From Colimorpha_A sp045540115 (lineage in GTDB: Bacteria; Bacillota; Clostridia; Oscillospirales; CAG-272): a DNA stretch of 64,000 bases. The translations under genes were made by a program, and so were the position numbers. The notes under the pieces were generated by a model. The model had not been told where the DNA came from and made no database searches. It saw nothing but the letters and a program-made list of their open reading frames with translations. Below, piece after piece: positions 18,103 through 26,311 of this stretch. The DNA is taken from the NCBI GenBank assembly GCA_045540115.1, contig JAZQGR010000075.1:84848-148847 (forward strand). Direction: 5' to 3'. Every line of letters begins with the position of its first letter. The first letter of the stretch is position 1.

Positions 18103-18720
18103 ATGCTTACAGTAGGACTGACGGGCAGCTCGGGAAGCGGTAAGGGTTACGTATCCGATATAATGAAGAGCGTCGGAATACCTTGCCTTGACACAGACAA
18201 GGTCTGCCGTAACGTCTATATGAAGGGAAACGAGTGCTACGACGATCTTGTGCGCAATTTCGGAGATACCATTCTCGGAGATGATGGTGAGATCGACCGA
18301 AAGAAGCTCTTTAACCTAACGTTTACAGATAAAGAAAAATACGAGCAGTTAAATTCGATCGCTTTTTATCACATAATGCGTCAGACGAAAAAATGGCTCG
18401 ATGAGCGCGAAAGCGAGGGTGAGAAGATAGTCGTTATCGACGCGCCGATGCTTTACGAAAGCGGATTTGATAAGATGTGTCAAAAGGTCATTTGCGTAAC
18501 CGCCGATACACCGACACAGGTCAGCCGTATCATGAAGCGCGACGGTATCTCAGAAGAAGAGGCGCGAGTTCGCCTGAGCAAGCAGAAGGCGAATATTTAC
18601 TACACCTCAAAGGCGGATTACGAGCTTAATAACTCGATCCGTAACGAGCACAATATTTACACCGAAACTACGCGTCTTGTCGGCGTTTTGCGCCGCCACG
18701 AGGCGAGGATGAATAAATAA
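18103..18720 (+). CDS. coaE: Dephospho-CoA kinase with a variant P-loop
   Basis: CoaE phosphorylates the 3'-hydroxyl of dephospho-CoA as the last step of CoA synthesis. The 205-residue length, the N-terminal GLTGSSGSGKG, the DTDKVCRNVY segment (family DADxI), the VIDAPMLYESGF region and the LID-type arginines near RIMKRDGISEEEA fit CoaE. The P-loop ends GKG where the family has GKS/T, so the usual Mg2+-coordinating hydroxyl residue is missing; Ser follows three positions later. GAGGAA precedes the ATG. The assignment is good, but activity depends on whether the altered P-loop is tolerated. Confidence 0.85.
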   Translation: MLTVGLTGSSGSGKGYVSDIMKSVGIPCLDTDKVCRNVYMKGNECYDDLVRNFGDTILGDDGEIDRKKLFNLTFTDKEKYEQLNSIAFYHIMRQTKKWLDERESEGEKIVVIDAPMLYESGFDKMCQKVICVTADTPTQVSRIMKRDGISEEEARVRLSKQKANIYYTSKADYELNNSIRNEHNIYTETTRLVGVLRRHEARMNK

Positions 18721-18747
18721 ATTATAATTCCGAAGGAGAATTTGAAA

Positions 18748-20136
18748 ATGGATGTAAAAGAACTCAAGGCACAGCTCGAATACAAGAACAAAAACGTATT
18801 CGACATTATTTCCGAGGACGAGCTTGAAAGATCGTTTGCATACGCTGAGGCGTACAAGCTTTTCCTTGACAATGCAAAGACCGAAAGAGAAGCGGTAAAG
18901 TACGCTATCGCTATGGTCGAAAAGAAGGGCTACACCGAGTACCACTTCGGCGACGAGCTTCAGGTTGGCGGTACTTACTACTATAACAACAGAGGCAAGA
19001 TGCTCATCGTATTCAAGGTCGGTGAAAACGACATTGAAAAGGACGGCGCATATATCGTTGCCGCGCATATAGACTCTCCCCGTATCGACCTCAAGCAGAA
19101 CCCTCTTTACGAGGCAGACGGCTTCGGTATGTTCAAGACCCACTACTATGGCGGTGTTAAAAAGTATCAGTGGACGACCGTTCCGCTTGCGCTTCACGGC
19201 GTAATGGTCAAGCGCGACGGCGAGGTCGTTGATATCTGCATCGGTGAAGACGAGGAGGATCCGATCTTCTATATTTCCGATCTTCTTCCTCACCTTGCAA
19301 AGGATCAGATGACGAAGACTCTCGCAGAGGGAATCACGGGCGAAGGTCTTAACATTATCGTTGGTACCGAGCCCTACCGTGATGAGGAGACCGACGGCGC
19401 TATCCGTCTCAACCTTCTCCGCATCCTTAATGAAAAGTACGGTATTACCGAGGAGGACTTCATCTCCGCAGAGCTTACCGCAGTTCCCGCACTCAAGGCA
19501 AGAGACATCGGTCTTGACCGTTCTCTTATCGGCGGCTACGGTCACGACGACCGCGTTTGCGCTTACCCTGCAGTAACAGCACTTCTTGACAATCCCGACA
19601 CCAAGAAGACCGTATTTGCTATCCTTGCCGACAAGGAAGAGGTAGGAAGCGACGGCGTAACCGGTATGCAGAGCTTGGCGTTCACCGACATTCTTGAAGA
19701 AGTTTGCGACGCTCTCGGCGCAAATTACCGTAAGGTCAAGGCAAATTCGAAGTGCCTCTCCGCTGACGTTAATGCAGCGTTTGACCCGAATTTCCCCGAG
19801 GTTCTCGAAAGAAAGAACGCTTGCTACGCTAACTGCGGAGTCGTTCTCTCCAAGTTTACCGGCTCGAGAGGAAAGTCCGGTACCTCCGACGCCACCTCCG
19901 AGTTTACCGCTTACGTAAGAAATATGCTCAACGAAGCAGGCGTCGAGTGGCAGATGGCGGAGCTCGGTAAGGTCGATCAGGGCGGCGGCGGAACCGTTGC
20001 AAAGTTCATCGCAAATCATAATATAGACACCCTTGACGTTGGCGTTCCGGTCATCTCGATGCACGCTCCCTATGAAGCAATTTCGAAGCTTGACCTCTAT
20101 ATGACCTACAAGGCATTTGCCGCGTTTGTAAAATAA
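18748..20136 (+). CDS. M18-family aminopeptidase
   Basis: The 462 residues match the M18 (aspartyl aminopeptidase-like) cytosolic zinc peptidases. Metal and active-site motifs are present: VAAHIDSPRIDLK (first His/Asp), YGHDDRVCAYPA, ADKEEVGSDGVTG (catalytic Glu-Glu), SADVNAAFDPNF and ISMHAPYEAISKLD (last metal His). The family forms large tetrahedral dodecamers that remove N-terminal acidic or hydrophobic residues. ATG 18748 is preferred, with AAGGAG 9 nt upstream, over the TTG two codons earlier. Its stop overlaps the prfA start by one base (TAATG). Confidence 0.92.
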   Translation: MDVKELKAQLEYKNKNVFDIISEDELERSFAYAEAYKLFLDNAKTEREAVKYAIAMVEKKGYTEYHFGDELQVGGTYYYNNRGKMLIVFKVGENDIEKDGAYIVAAHIDSPRIDLKQNPLYEADGFGMFKTHYYGGVKKYQWTTVPLALHGVMVKRDGEVVDICIGEDEEDPIFYISDLLPHLAKDQMTKTLAEGITGEGLNIIVGTEPYRDEETDGAIRLNLLRILNEKYGITEEDFISAELTAVPALKARDIGLDRSLIGGYGHDDRVCAYPAVTALLDNPDTKKTVFAILADKEEVGSDGVTGMQSLAFTDILEEVCDALGANYRKVKANSKCLSADVNAAFDPNFPEVLERKNACYANCGVVLSKFTGSRGKSGTSDATSEFTAYVRNMLNEAGVEWQMAELGKVDQGGGGTVAKFIANHNIDTLDVGVPVISMHAPYEAISKLDLYMTYKAFAAFVK

Positions 20137-21206
20137 TGCTTGACAAGCTGAAGGAGGCGGAGCTTTATTACAACGGCGTCTGTCATAAGCTTTCGACTCC
20201 CGAGGCACTTACCGATCCCTCGGAGATCCGTCGGCTTATGCAGGAGGAGAGAAAGCTCTCGCCTATAATCGAAAAATACCGCGAATATAAGTCGGTTACC
20301 TCTCGCCTTGAAGAAGCGCTTATTCTTCAAGGTGAGAGCGACCAAGAGCTTCAGGAGCTGGCTGAAGAGGAGATAAAGCTCTGCCGTCCGCTCATCGAGG
20401 AGATTAAAAAAGAGCTTACCGTGCTTCTGCTTCCTCAAGATCCTAACGATGAAAAGAATGTTGTCGTTGAGATAAGAGCAGGAGCAGGCGGTGAGGAGGC
20501 GGCACTGTTCGCCTACGATCTTTACCGTATGTACAGCATGTATGCTTCTCAGATCGGTTTTAAGCTTGAGACCGCATACGTGAACGAGACCGAGCTTGGC
20601 GGATATAAGGAAATATCCTTTACAGTTGAGGGAAGCGGCGCATATTCACGACTCAAATATGAAAGCGGCGTTCACCGCGTTCAGAGAGTTCCCGATACCG
20701 AGTCGCAGGGAAGAATACACACCTCGACTGTTACCGTTGCAGTCCTTCCTGAGGCGGAGGAGGTCGAGCTTGAGATCAATCCTGCGGATATTGTAGTTGA
20801 AACCATGAAGAGTTCGGGCGCGGGCGGCCAGCATATCAATAAAACTGAAAGCGCCGTGAGACTTATTCATAAGCCGTCGGGAATGGTCATTGAGTGCCGT
20901 GAGGAAAGATCGCAGTACAAGAACCGCGACAAGGCGATGAAGCTTCTTCGTACACGTCTTTACGATCAGATGTGCCGCGAGCAGGAGGGCAAGCTTGCCG
21001 ATGCACGCCGTACACAGGTCGGCACGGGCGACAGAAGTGAGAAAATAAGAACCTATAACTTCCCGCAAAGGCGCGTGACCGATCACCGTATCGGATATAC
21101 CGTCCATACTCTTGACGCGTTTCTAAACGGAAATATCGGCGCACTCATTGATGCGCTTGCCTCGGCAGATACTGCCGAAAAACTCAAAAATTCAGGTGAA
21201 AAATGA
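20136..21206 (+). CDS. prfA: Peptide chain release factor 1
   Basis: RF1 reads UAA and UAG and triggers peptidyl-tRNA hydrolysis. It has 356 residues with the GGQ motif in SSGAGGQHINKTESA (about residue 228) and the RF1-type PxT anticodon-like tripeptide, here PDT in RVPDTESQ (RF2 would have SPF). Pro-Asp-Thr is a less common form of the usual PAT/PVT. Start and stop overlap both neighbours (TAATG, ATGA), placing it in an operon with the aminopeptidase and the Sua5 protein. prfA next to tsaC/sua5 is a common bacterial arrangement. Confidence 0.96.
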   Translation: MLDKLKEAELYYNGVCHKLSTPEALTDPSEIRRLMQEERKLSPIIEKYREYKSVTSRLEEALILQGESDQELQELAEEEIKLCRPLIEEIKKELTVLLLPQDPNDEKNVVVEIRAGAGGEEAALFAYDLYRMYSMYASQIGFKLETAYVNETELGGYKEISFTVEGSGAYSRLKYESGVHRVQRVPDTESQGRIHTSTVTVAVLPEAEEVELEINPADIVVETMKSSGAGGQHINKTESAVRLIHKPSGMVIECREERSQYKNRDKAMKLLRTRLYDQMCREQEGKLADARRTQVGTGDRSEKIRTYNFPQRRVTDHRIGYTVHTLDAFLNGNIGALIDALASADTAEKLKNSGEK

Positions 21207-22216
21207 AAACTCTGATAATTCGGTACGAGGGCAAGGATTCTCTTATACCGGCGGCGGAGATAATAAAAAAGGGCGGAATCGTCGCATTTCCTACCGAGAC
21301 TGTATACGGTCTCGGCGGTAACGCGCTCGATCCTGACGCGGCGTCGAAGATATACGCCGCAAAGGGACGCCCGTCCGATAATCCGCTGATAGTACATTTA
21401 GATAAATATGAAAATGCAGGCATCTACGCGCATACTACGCCTCTGTTTTTTGATATTGCAGACGCGTTTATGCCGGGACCTATTACCGTTATTCTGAAGA
21501 AGCGAAGCTTCATTCCCGACAGCGTGACGGGCGGTCTTGATACCGTAGGTCTTCGCGTTCCGTCGAACCATATCGCGAGAGAACTTATCGAGCTTTCGGG
21601 TGTTCCGATAGCGGCGCCGTCGGCTAATATTTCAGGAAAGCCGAGTCCGACGTCGTTTGAGCACGTCTATCACGATCTTGACGGTAAGGTTGATGCAATA
21701 ATCGACGGCGGCAACTGTGACTTTGGCGTTGAAAGTACGATCGTCAAGCTTGAAGATAAGACCATTCAGCTTCTTCGTCCCGGTGCGGTAACGGTTGAAA
21801 TGCTTTCGCTTTTCGGAGACGGGCTCTATATCGATCCTGCAGTTACGGAAAAATTCGACGGCACGCCGCTTGCTCCGGGTATGAAATACCGTCACTACGC
21901 ACCGTCAACTCCGCTTACCGTCCTTGACGGAAGCGATAAGGAAGTTTATTCGTATCTTTCCGACCGTAAGGACGTCGGAGTTATATGCTTCGACGAGGAC
22001 CTGCCGCACCTGAGTAACGCTTACGTTATCTCTTGCGGATCGGTCTCCGATACTCTTACGCAGGCGAAGATGCTCTTTGAGTGTCTGCGCAGGATGGACG
22101 GTAGAACTGATCTTAAACATATTTACGCAAGGATGCCGTCGAAGATCGGAATCGGTCTTGCGGTATTCAACCGACTGATAAAAGCAGCCGGCTTCAGCGT
22201 AGTTACGCTTAAATAA
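21203..22216 (+). CDS. L-threonylcarbamoyladenylate synthase (Sua5 type)
   Basis: Makes threonylcarbamoyl-AMP from Thr, bicarbonate and ATP for the t6A37 modification of tRNA. The YrdC domain has FPTETVYGLGG, KGRPSDNPLIVH and APSANISGKPSPT. The additional C-terminal domain of about 120 residues, after a linker that includes APGMKYRHYAPSTPL, makes it the two-domain Sua5 type (337 aa), not the short TsaC. ATGA overlap with prfA. A second t6A-related gene, a TsaD-like protein, is at 32641. Confidence 0.95.
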   Translation: MKTLIIRYEGKDSLIPAAEIIKKGGIVAFPTETVYGLGGNALDPDAASKIYAAKGRPSDNPLIVHLDKYENAGIYAHTTPLFFDIADAFMPGPITVILKKRSFIPDSVTGGLDTVGLRVPSNHIARELIELSGVPIAAPSANISGKPSPTSFEHVYHDLDGKVDAIIDGGNCDFGVESTIVKLEDKTIQLLRPGAVTVEMLSLFGDGLYIDPAVTEKFDGTPLAPGMKYRHYAPSTPLTVLDGSDKEVYSYLSDRKDVGVICFDEDLPHLSNAYVISCGSVSDTLTQAKMLFECLRRMDGRTDLKHIYARMPSKIGIGLAVFNRLIKAAGFSVVTLK

Positions 22217-22237
22217 CAAAGAACAGGATTAATTAAA

Positions 22238-24493
22238 ATGGCAAAGAAAAAAGCCGCTTCTTCCCGTATTTCGGTTCCGACAGTTCAGGCGGAGATTCGC
22301 CCTCAGATAATTACCGAAACAATAGAAAAAAACTTTATGCCCTACGCGATGAGCGTTATAGTATCGCGTGCGATCCCCGATATCGATGGCTTCAAGCCCG
22401 CTCACAGAAAGCTCCTTTATACGATGTATAAGATGGGGCTTCTTACCGGGCAGAAGGTCAAGAGCGCGACCGTCGTCGGCGAGACTATGAAGCGTCACCC
22501 GCACGGCGACCAGGCAATATACGCGACGCTCGTCCGTCTGACGAGAGCAAACGAATCACTGCTCCATCCATTTATCGATTCAAAGGGAAGCTTTGGTAAG
22601 CATTACAGCTCCGATATGGACTATGCTGCCCCCCGTTATACCGAATGTAAGCTTGATAAGCTCAGCGCCGAAATATTCGCGGGAATTGATAAGAATGCAG
22701 TTGATCTTGTTGACAACTACGATAATACCCTCAAGGAGCCGACTCTGCTCCCGACGGCGTTCCCCAATATTCTCGTTTCGCCGAATCTCGGTGTTGCCGT
22801 CGGTATGGCATGCTCTATCTGCTCGTTCAATTTAGGAGAGATTTGCGACGGAACGATTCAGCTCCTTAAAAACCCGAATACCGATACCGAACGCCTTATG
22901 AGCATTATCAAGGCTCCTGATTTTCCGGGCGGCGGAAATCTCATATACGATAAAGAGAAATATAAGGAGATCTTCGAGACAGGTCACGGATCTCTTAAGG
23001 TAAGAGCGAAGTACGTTTATGACAAGAGTGCAAACTGTATCGACGTTCTTGAGATTCCTTATTCGACCACTATCGAAGCAATAATCAAGAAAATAACGGG
23101 TTACATCAAGGAAGGAAAGCTGAAGGAGATCGTTGACGTTCGTGATGAAATCGACCTTCAGGGCTTCAAGCTGACAATTGATCTTCGTAGAGGTGTTGAT
23201 CCCGACAAGCTTATGACCAAGCTTTATAAGATGACACCCCTTGAAGACTCCTTTGAATGTAACTTCAATATACTTGTTCACGGCACGCCCCGTCTGCTTG
23301 GCGTAAAGGCAATTCTTAATGAATGGATCGACTTCAGAATGACTTGCCTGCGCCGTGAGCTTACATATGACCTCGGAAAGAAGAAGGATAAGCTTCATCT
23401 TCTCCTCGGACTCGGTAAGATCCTTCTCGATATCGACAAGGCGATAAAGATCGTTCGCGAGACAGAAAAGGAAGCAGACGTTGTACCGAACCTTATGAAG
23501 GGCTTCTCAATCGACGAGATACAGGCAGAGTATATAGCAGAGATCAAGCTCCGTTATCTCAACCGCGAGTATATCATAAGCCGTATAAAGGAGATCGAAT
23601 CTCTCCAGAAGGAGATAGCCGATCTCGAGCAGCTTATCGCGTCCGATACGAGAATGAAGAACCGCATCGCGTCTCAGCTTAAGGAGATAAAAGAGAAGTA
23701 CGGTAAGGAAAGAAAAACTCAGCTTATCGGTGCCGATGACGTCGAGGTCTACGACGAAAGCGAGCATATCGAGGACTATAACGTCAAGCTGATCTTTACA
23801 AAAGAGGGCTACTTCAAAAAGATCACGCTCCTTTCGCTGCGCGGAAACGACGAGCAGAAGCTCAAGGAGGGCGACTTTGTTGTTGACTCTATCGACGCGT
23901 CGAACACAGACGAGCTGATATTCTTCTCGGATAAGGCGCAGGTCTATAAGACGAGAGTTTGCGACTTTGATACGACGAAGGCATCGCTTCTCGGCGACTA
24001 TATCCCCGCAAAGCTCGGTTTTGATGAGGGTGAAAAGGCGATCGCAATGAAGAAGCTCGTTAAGAACGATCTTTACGGCGGACATGCTGTCGTTATATTT
24101 AAAAACGGAAAAGGTGTCAAGATCCCGCTTTCCGCTTATGAGACAAAGGGTAACCGTCGCAAGCTCACCGCTGCATATTCCTCTGCTTGCGAGCCCGCGG
24201 GCGTCATACTATGCGAAGCCGGTGAGGATAAAGATATTATGCTTGTTGCCGATAACGGCAGAGTAATGACGATATCGACAGCTCTTGTTCCCGAAAAGGC
24301 AACGAGAACCTCGCAGGGCGTGACGCTTATGCAGATAAAGAACGCGAACGTCGTATTCGTTACGACCGACATTGCAGCGTTTACCCCTTCCGGCAAGAGC
24401 TACAAAAAAAACAAGCTCCCGACAACCGGCTGGACAATTTACGATGAGGACGCCGCGGCAATGCCTGAAAGCGTCAAGGCAAATCTTTCTTGA
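22238..24493 (+). CDS. Type IIA DNA topoisomerase A subunit (ParC/GyrA-like)
   Basis: This is the breakage-reunion subunit, 751 residues. The N-terminal winged-helix region contains PDIDGFKPAHRKLLYTMYKMG and HPHGDQAIY, and the catalytic tyrosine lies in APRYTECKL (about residue 130). The coiled-coil gate is around 420-475. The C-terminal beta-pinwheel (about 490-751) has no recognisable GyrA-box (QRRGGKG), so it looks more like topoisomerase IV/ParC or a clostridial GyrA paralogue than gyrase. The ParE/GyrB partner is not next to it. RBS is weak (AGGATTAA). Confidence 0.88.
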   Translation: MAKKKAASSRISVPTVQAEIRPQIITETIEKNFMPYAMSVIVSRAIPDIDGFKPAHRKLLYTMYKMGLLTGQKVKSATVVGETMKRHPHGDQAIYATLVRLTRANESLLHPFIDSKGSFGKHYSSDMDYAAPRYTECKLDKLSAEIFAGIDKNAVDLVDNYDNTLKEPTLLPTAFPNILVSPNLGVAVGMACSICSFNLGEICDGTIQLLKNPNTDTERLMSIIKAPDFPGGGNLIYDKEKYKEIFETGHGSLKVRAKYVYDKSANCIDVLEIPYSTTIEAIIKKITGYIKEGKLKEIVDVRDEIDLQGFKLTIDLRRGVDPDKLMTKLYKMTPLEDSFECNFNILVHGTPRLLGVKAILNEWIDFRMTCLRRELTYDLGKKKDKLHLLLGLGKILLDIDKAIKIVRETEKEADVVPNLMKGFSIDEIQAEYIAEIKLRYLNREYIISRIKEIESLQKEIADLEQLIASDTRMKNRIASQLKEIKEKYGKERKTQLIGADDVEVYDESEHIEDYNVKLIFTKEGYFKKITLLSLRGNDEQKLKEGDFVVDSIDASNTDELIFFSDKAQVYKTRVCDFDTTKASLLGDYIPAKLGFDEGEKAIAMKKLVKNDLYGGHAVVIFKNGKGVKIPLSAYETKGNRRKLTAAYSSACEPAGVILCEAGEDKDIMLVADNGRVMTISTALVPEKATRTSQGVTLMQIKNANVVFVTTDIAAFTPSGKSYKKNKLPTTGWTIYDEDAAAMPESVKANLS

Positions 24494-24512
24494 ATTTCGA
24501 GGTGATAATACA

Positions 24513-25787
24513 ATGGCTACAATACTTGAACTTATAAATTCTCTTAAAGGACCGTGTTCCTGCGGAATGTGTCATGAGACAGCGATCAAGGATATCGTAA
24601 TTGAATCAGGAGCGGTAAATAAGGTCGGACAGATCCTTGAGCGCAACGGCTTCCCGAAGAAGCTCCTTCTCGTTGCCGATAAGAACACCTTTAAGGCGGC
24701 TGAGGGAATTATTGATTCTCTTAACGGCTTTGATATCGAATATAAAATATACGATACTCTCCGCGTTGCTACGATGAAGGAGGTAAATGAGCTCGAGGAG
24801 CTTATAAAGGATAAGGATATCGGCGTTCTCTCCGTCGGTAGCGGCTCTATAAACGATCCTTGCCGCCTTGCATCCGCAAGACAGAATAAGCCTCTCTGTA
24901 TATTTGCAACAGCCCCATCGATGGACGGCTTCGCATCTTACGGCGCACCGATCGTAGACAAGGGCTTCAAGTTCAGCTATTCGGCAAAAAGCCCCGAGGT
25001 AATAATCGGTGATACGAAGATCCTCGCGTCGGCCCCTTCTGAGCTTAAATCTGCAGGCTTTGGAGATATGATCGCAAAGTACGTCGGTCTTGTCGACTGG
25101 AAGGTATCGAGTATCCTTACAGACGAAATATATTGCGAGAGGGTAGCGGCTCTGACAAGAGATGCGGTCGACGAGCTTGTCGAGCTTGCGGATAAGGTTA
25201 CGGTTAATGATGAAGTAACTGCGGGAAAGATATTTGAAGCGCTTCTCAAAACGGGTGTCGGAATGTCGTTCATGCAGAACTCTCGTCCCGCGAGCGGAGC
25301 GGAGCATATAGTTGCTCACATTCTTGAATGTAAGGAGCTTCCCCACGGTGTTATCCCGAATTATCACGGCCACGACGTCGGAGTTTCGACTCTCAATATG
25401 CTCAAATACTACGAGCTTATCGCATCCCACGAATCTGTTAAGGCTCATTATGAAAACGTTGATTGGAATGAGGTTTTCGAGTTTTACGGCGACCTTTCCG
25501 ACGACGTAAAGAAGGTCAATTTCCCCGAAAACATTGTCGACGGTATTACTCCCGAGTCAATCGAAGAAAACTGGGAAAAAATAAGACAGATAATTTACAG
25601 CGTTCCGTCATACGCGAAGTGCAAGGAAGCGATGATAAAGGCGGGATGCAAGATCACAGTTGACGACATTGGAAAGGACAGAAAGCTCTTTAACGACTGC
25701 GTGAAGTATTCTCCCTTTATGAGAAAGCGTCTCACGCTTTTGCGCCTGAGCGGCATGACAGGTATTTTGCCGCCCGACGCCGAATAA
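24513..25787 (+). CDS. sn-Glycerol-1-phosphate dehydrogenase (AraM/EgsA family)
   Basis: A member of the iron-containing alcohol dehydrogenase superfamily that reduces dihydroxyacetone phosphate to sn-glycerol-1-phosphate. The 424 residues open with the AraM-type Cys motif CSCGMCHE. The NAD-binding GSGSINDPCRLASA comes next, then TAPSMDGFAS. Likely metal ligands are in SAGFGDMIAKYVGLVDW, GAEHIVAHILE and YHGHDVGVST. ATG 24513 has GAGGTGATAA upstream; the longer open frame further upstream overlaps the topoisomerase gene and is not conserved-looking. The organism also has gpsA (28694), which makes the opposite enantiomer. Confidence 0.87.
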   Translation: MATILELINSLKGPCSCGMCHETAIKDIVIESGAVNKVGQILERNGFPKKLLLVADKNTFKAAEGIIDSLNGFDIEYKIYDTLRVATMKEVNELEELIKDKDIGVLSVGSGSINDPCRLASARQNKPLCIFATAPSMDGFASYGAPIVDKGFKFSYSAKSPEVIIGDTKILASAPSELKSAGFGDMIAKYVGLVDWKVSSILTDEIYCERVAALTRDAVDELVELADKVTVNDEVTAGKIFEALLKTGVGMSFMQNSRPASGAEHIVAHILECKELPHGVIPNYHGHDVGVSTLNMLKYYELIASHESVKAHYENVDWNEVFEFYGDLSDDVKKVNFPENIVDGITPESIEENWEKIRQIIYSVPSYAKCKEAMIKAGCKITVDDIGKDRKLFNDCVKYSPFMRKRLTLLRLSGMTGILPPDAE

Positions 25788-25807
25788 ACCTGAGAAAGGA
25801 TATTAAT

Positions 25808-26311
25808 ATGAAGAACTTAAAGAAGTCCGTTCTTACTTTTGTTCTTATAATTACAATACTTACCTTCGGAGTATCTGCTGACGAGGCATATTCGAGCAAG
25901 AACGATCCGCTCGTATCTCTTAGCTACGTTAACGACGTGCTCGGCCCTCAGATAATGAAGCAGGTGCTTGAAAAGATCGATAGCCAATATGTCAAGATCA
26001 GCGATATTACCGATATGTCAAGCGGTGATTATCAGCTTGTCACCCTGAGTAAGGGCGATACCCTTATGTGTAAGGGCGTTTGCGAGATAGTACTGCTTTC
26101 GGGCAACGCGACCACCATCATTACCTCCTCGTCGAATATCGAGGCAGGGCAAGGCTTGGTCGACGTGACCGACGGTGCTATAGTCACAAACGGTGTGCTA
26201 ATCAAGGCAAATCATAAGATAATCATACCCAAAGCTGACGGCAGAGGAATTATTGTGACTGGTGACAGTGTAAGCTTGCTTGTGAGAGGAGCGTACACCA
26301 TTGCGGATTGA
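25808..26311 (+). CDS. Small exported protein of unknown function
   Basis: The 167 residues start with a clear signal peptide (basic MKNLKKS, a hydrophobic core LTFVLIITILTFGVS, cleavage plausible after VSA). The mature part has a helical stretch of about 40 residues and then a beta-rich C-terminal half of alternating short strands with Gly and Asn turns. No catalytic motif is seen. An AAAGGATATT site precedes the ATG. Its 3' end overlaps the SpoIID-domain gene by 11 bp, which suggests translational coupling and a shared envelope or sporulation role. Function not recognised. Confidence 0.6.
   Translation: MKNLKKSVLTFVLIITILTFGVSADEAYSSKNDPLVSLSYVNDVLGPQIMKQVLEKIDSQYVKISDITDMSSGDYQLVTLSKGDTLMCKGVCEIVLLSGNATTIITSSSNIEAGQGLVDVTDGAIVTNGVLIKANHKIIIPKADGRGIIVTGDSVSLLVRGAYTIAD

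Noticed and set aside
18607..20208. 533-residue minus-strand open frame
   Set aside because: Antisense shadow of the M18 aminopeptidase and prfA; no RBS and poor protein-like composition.
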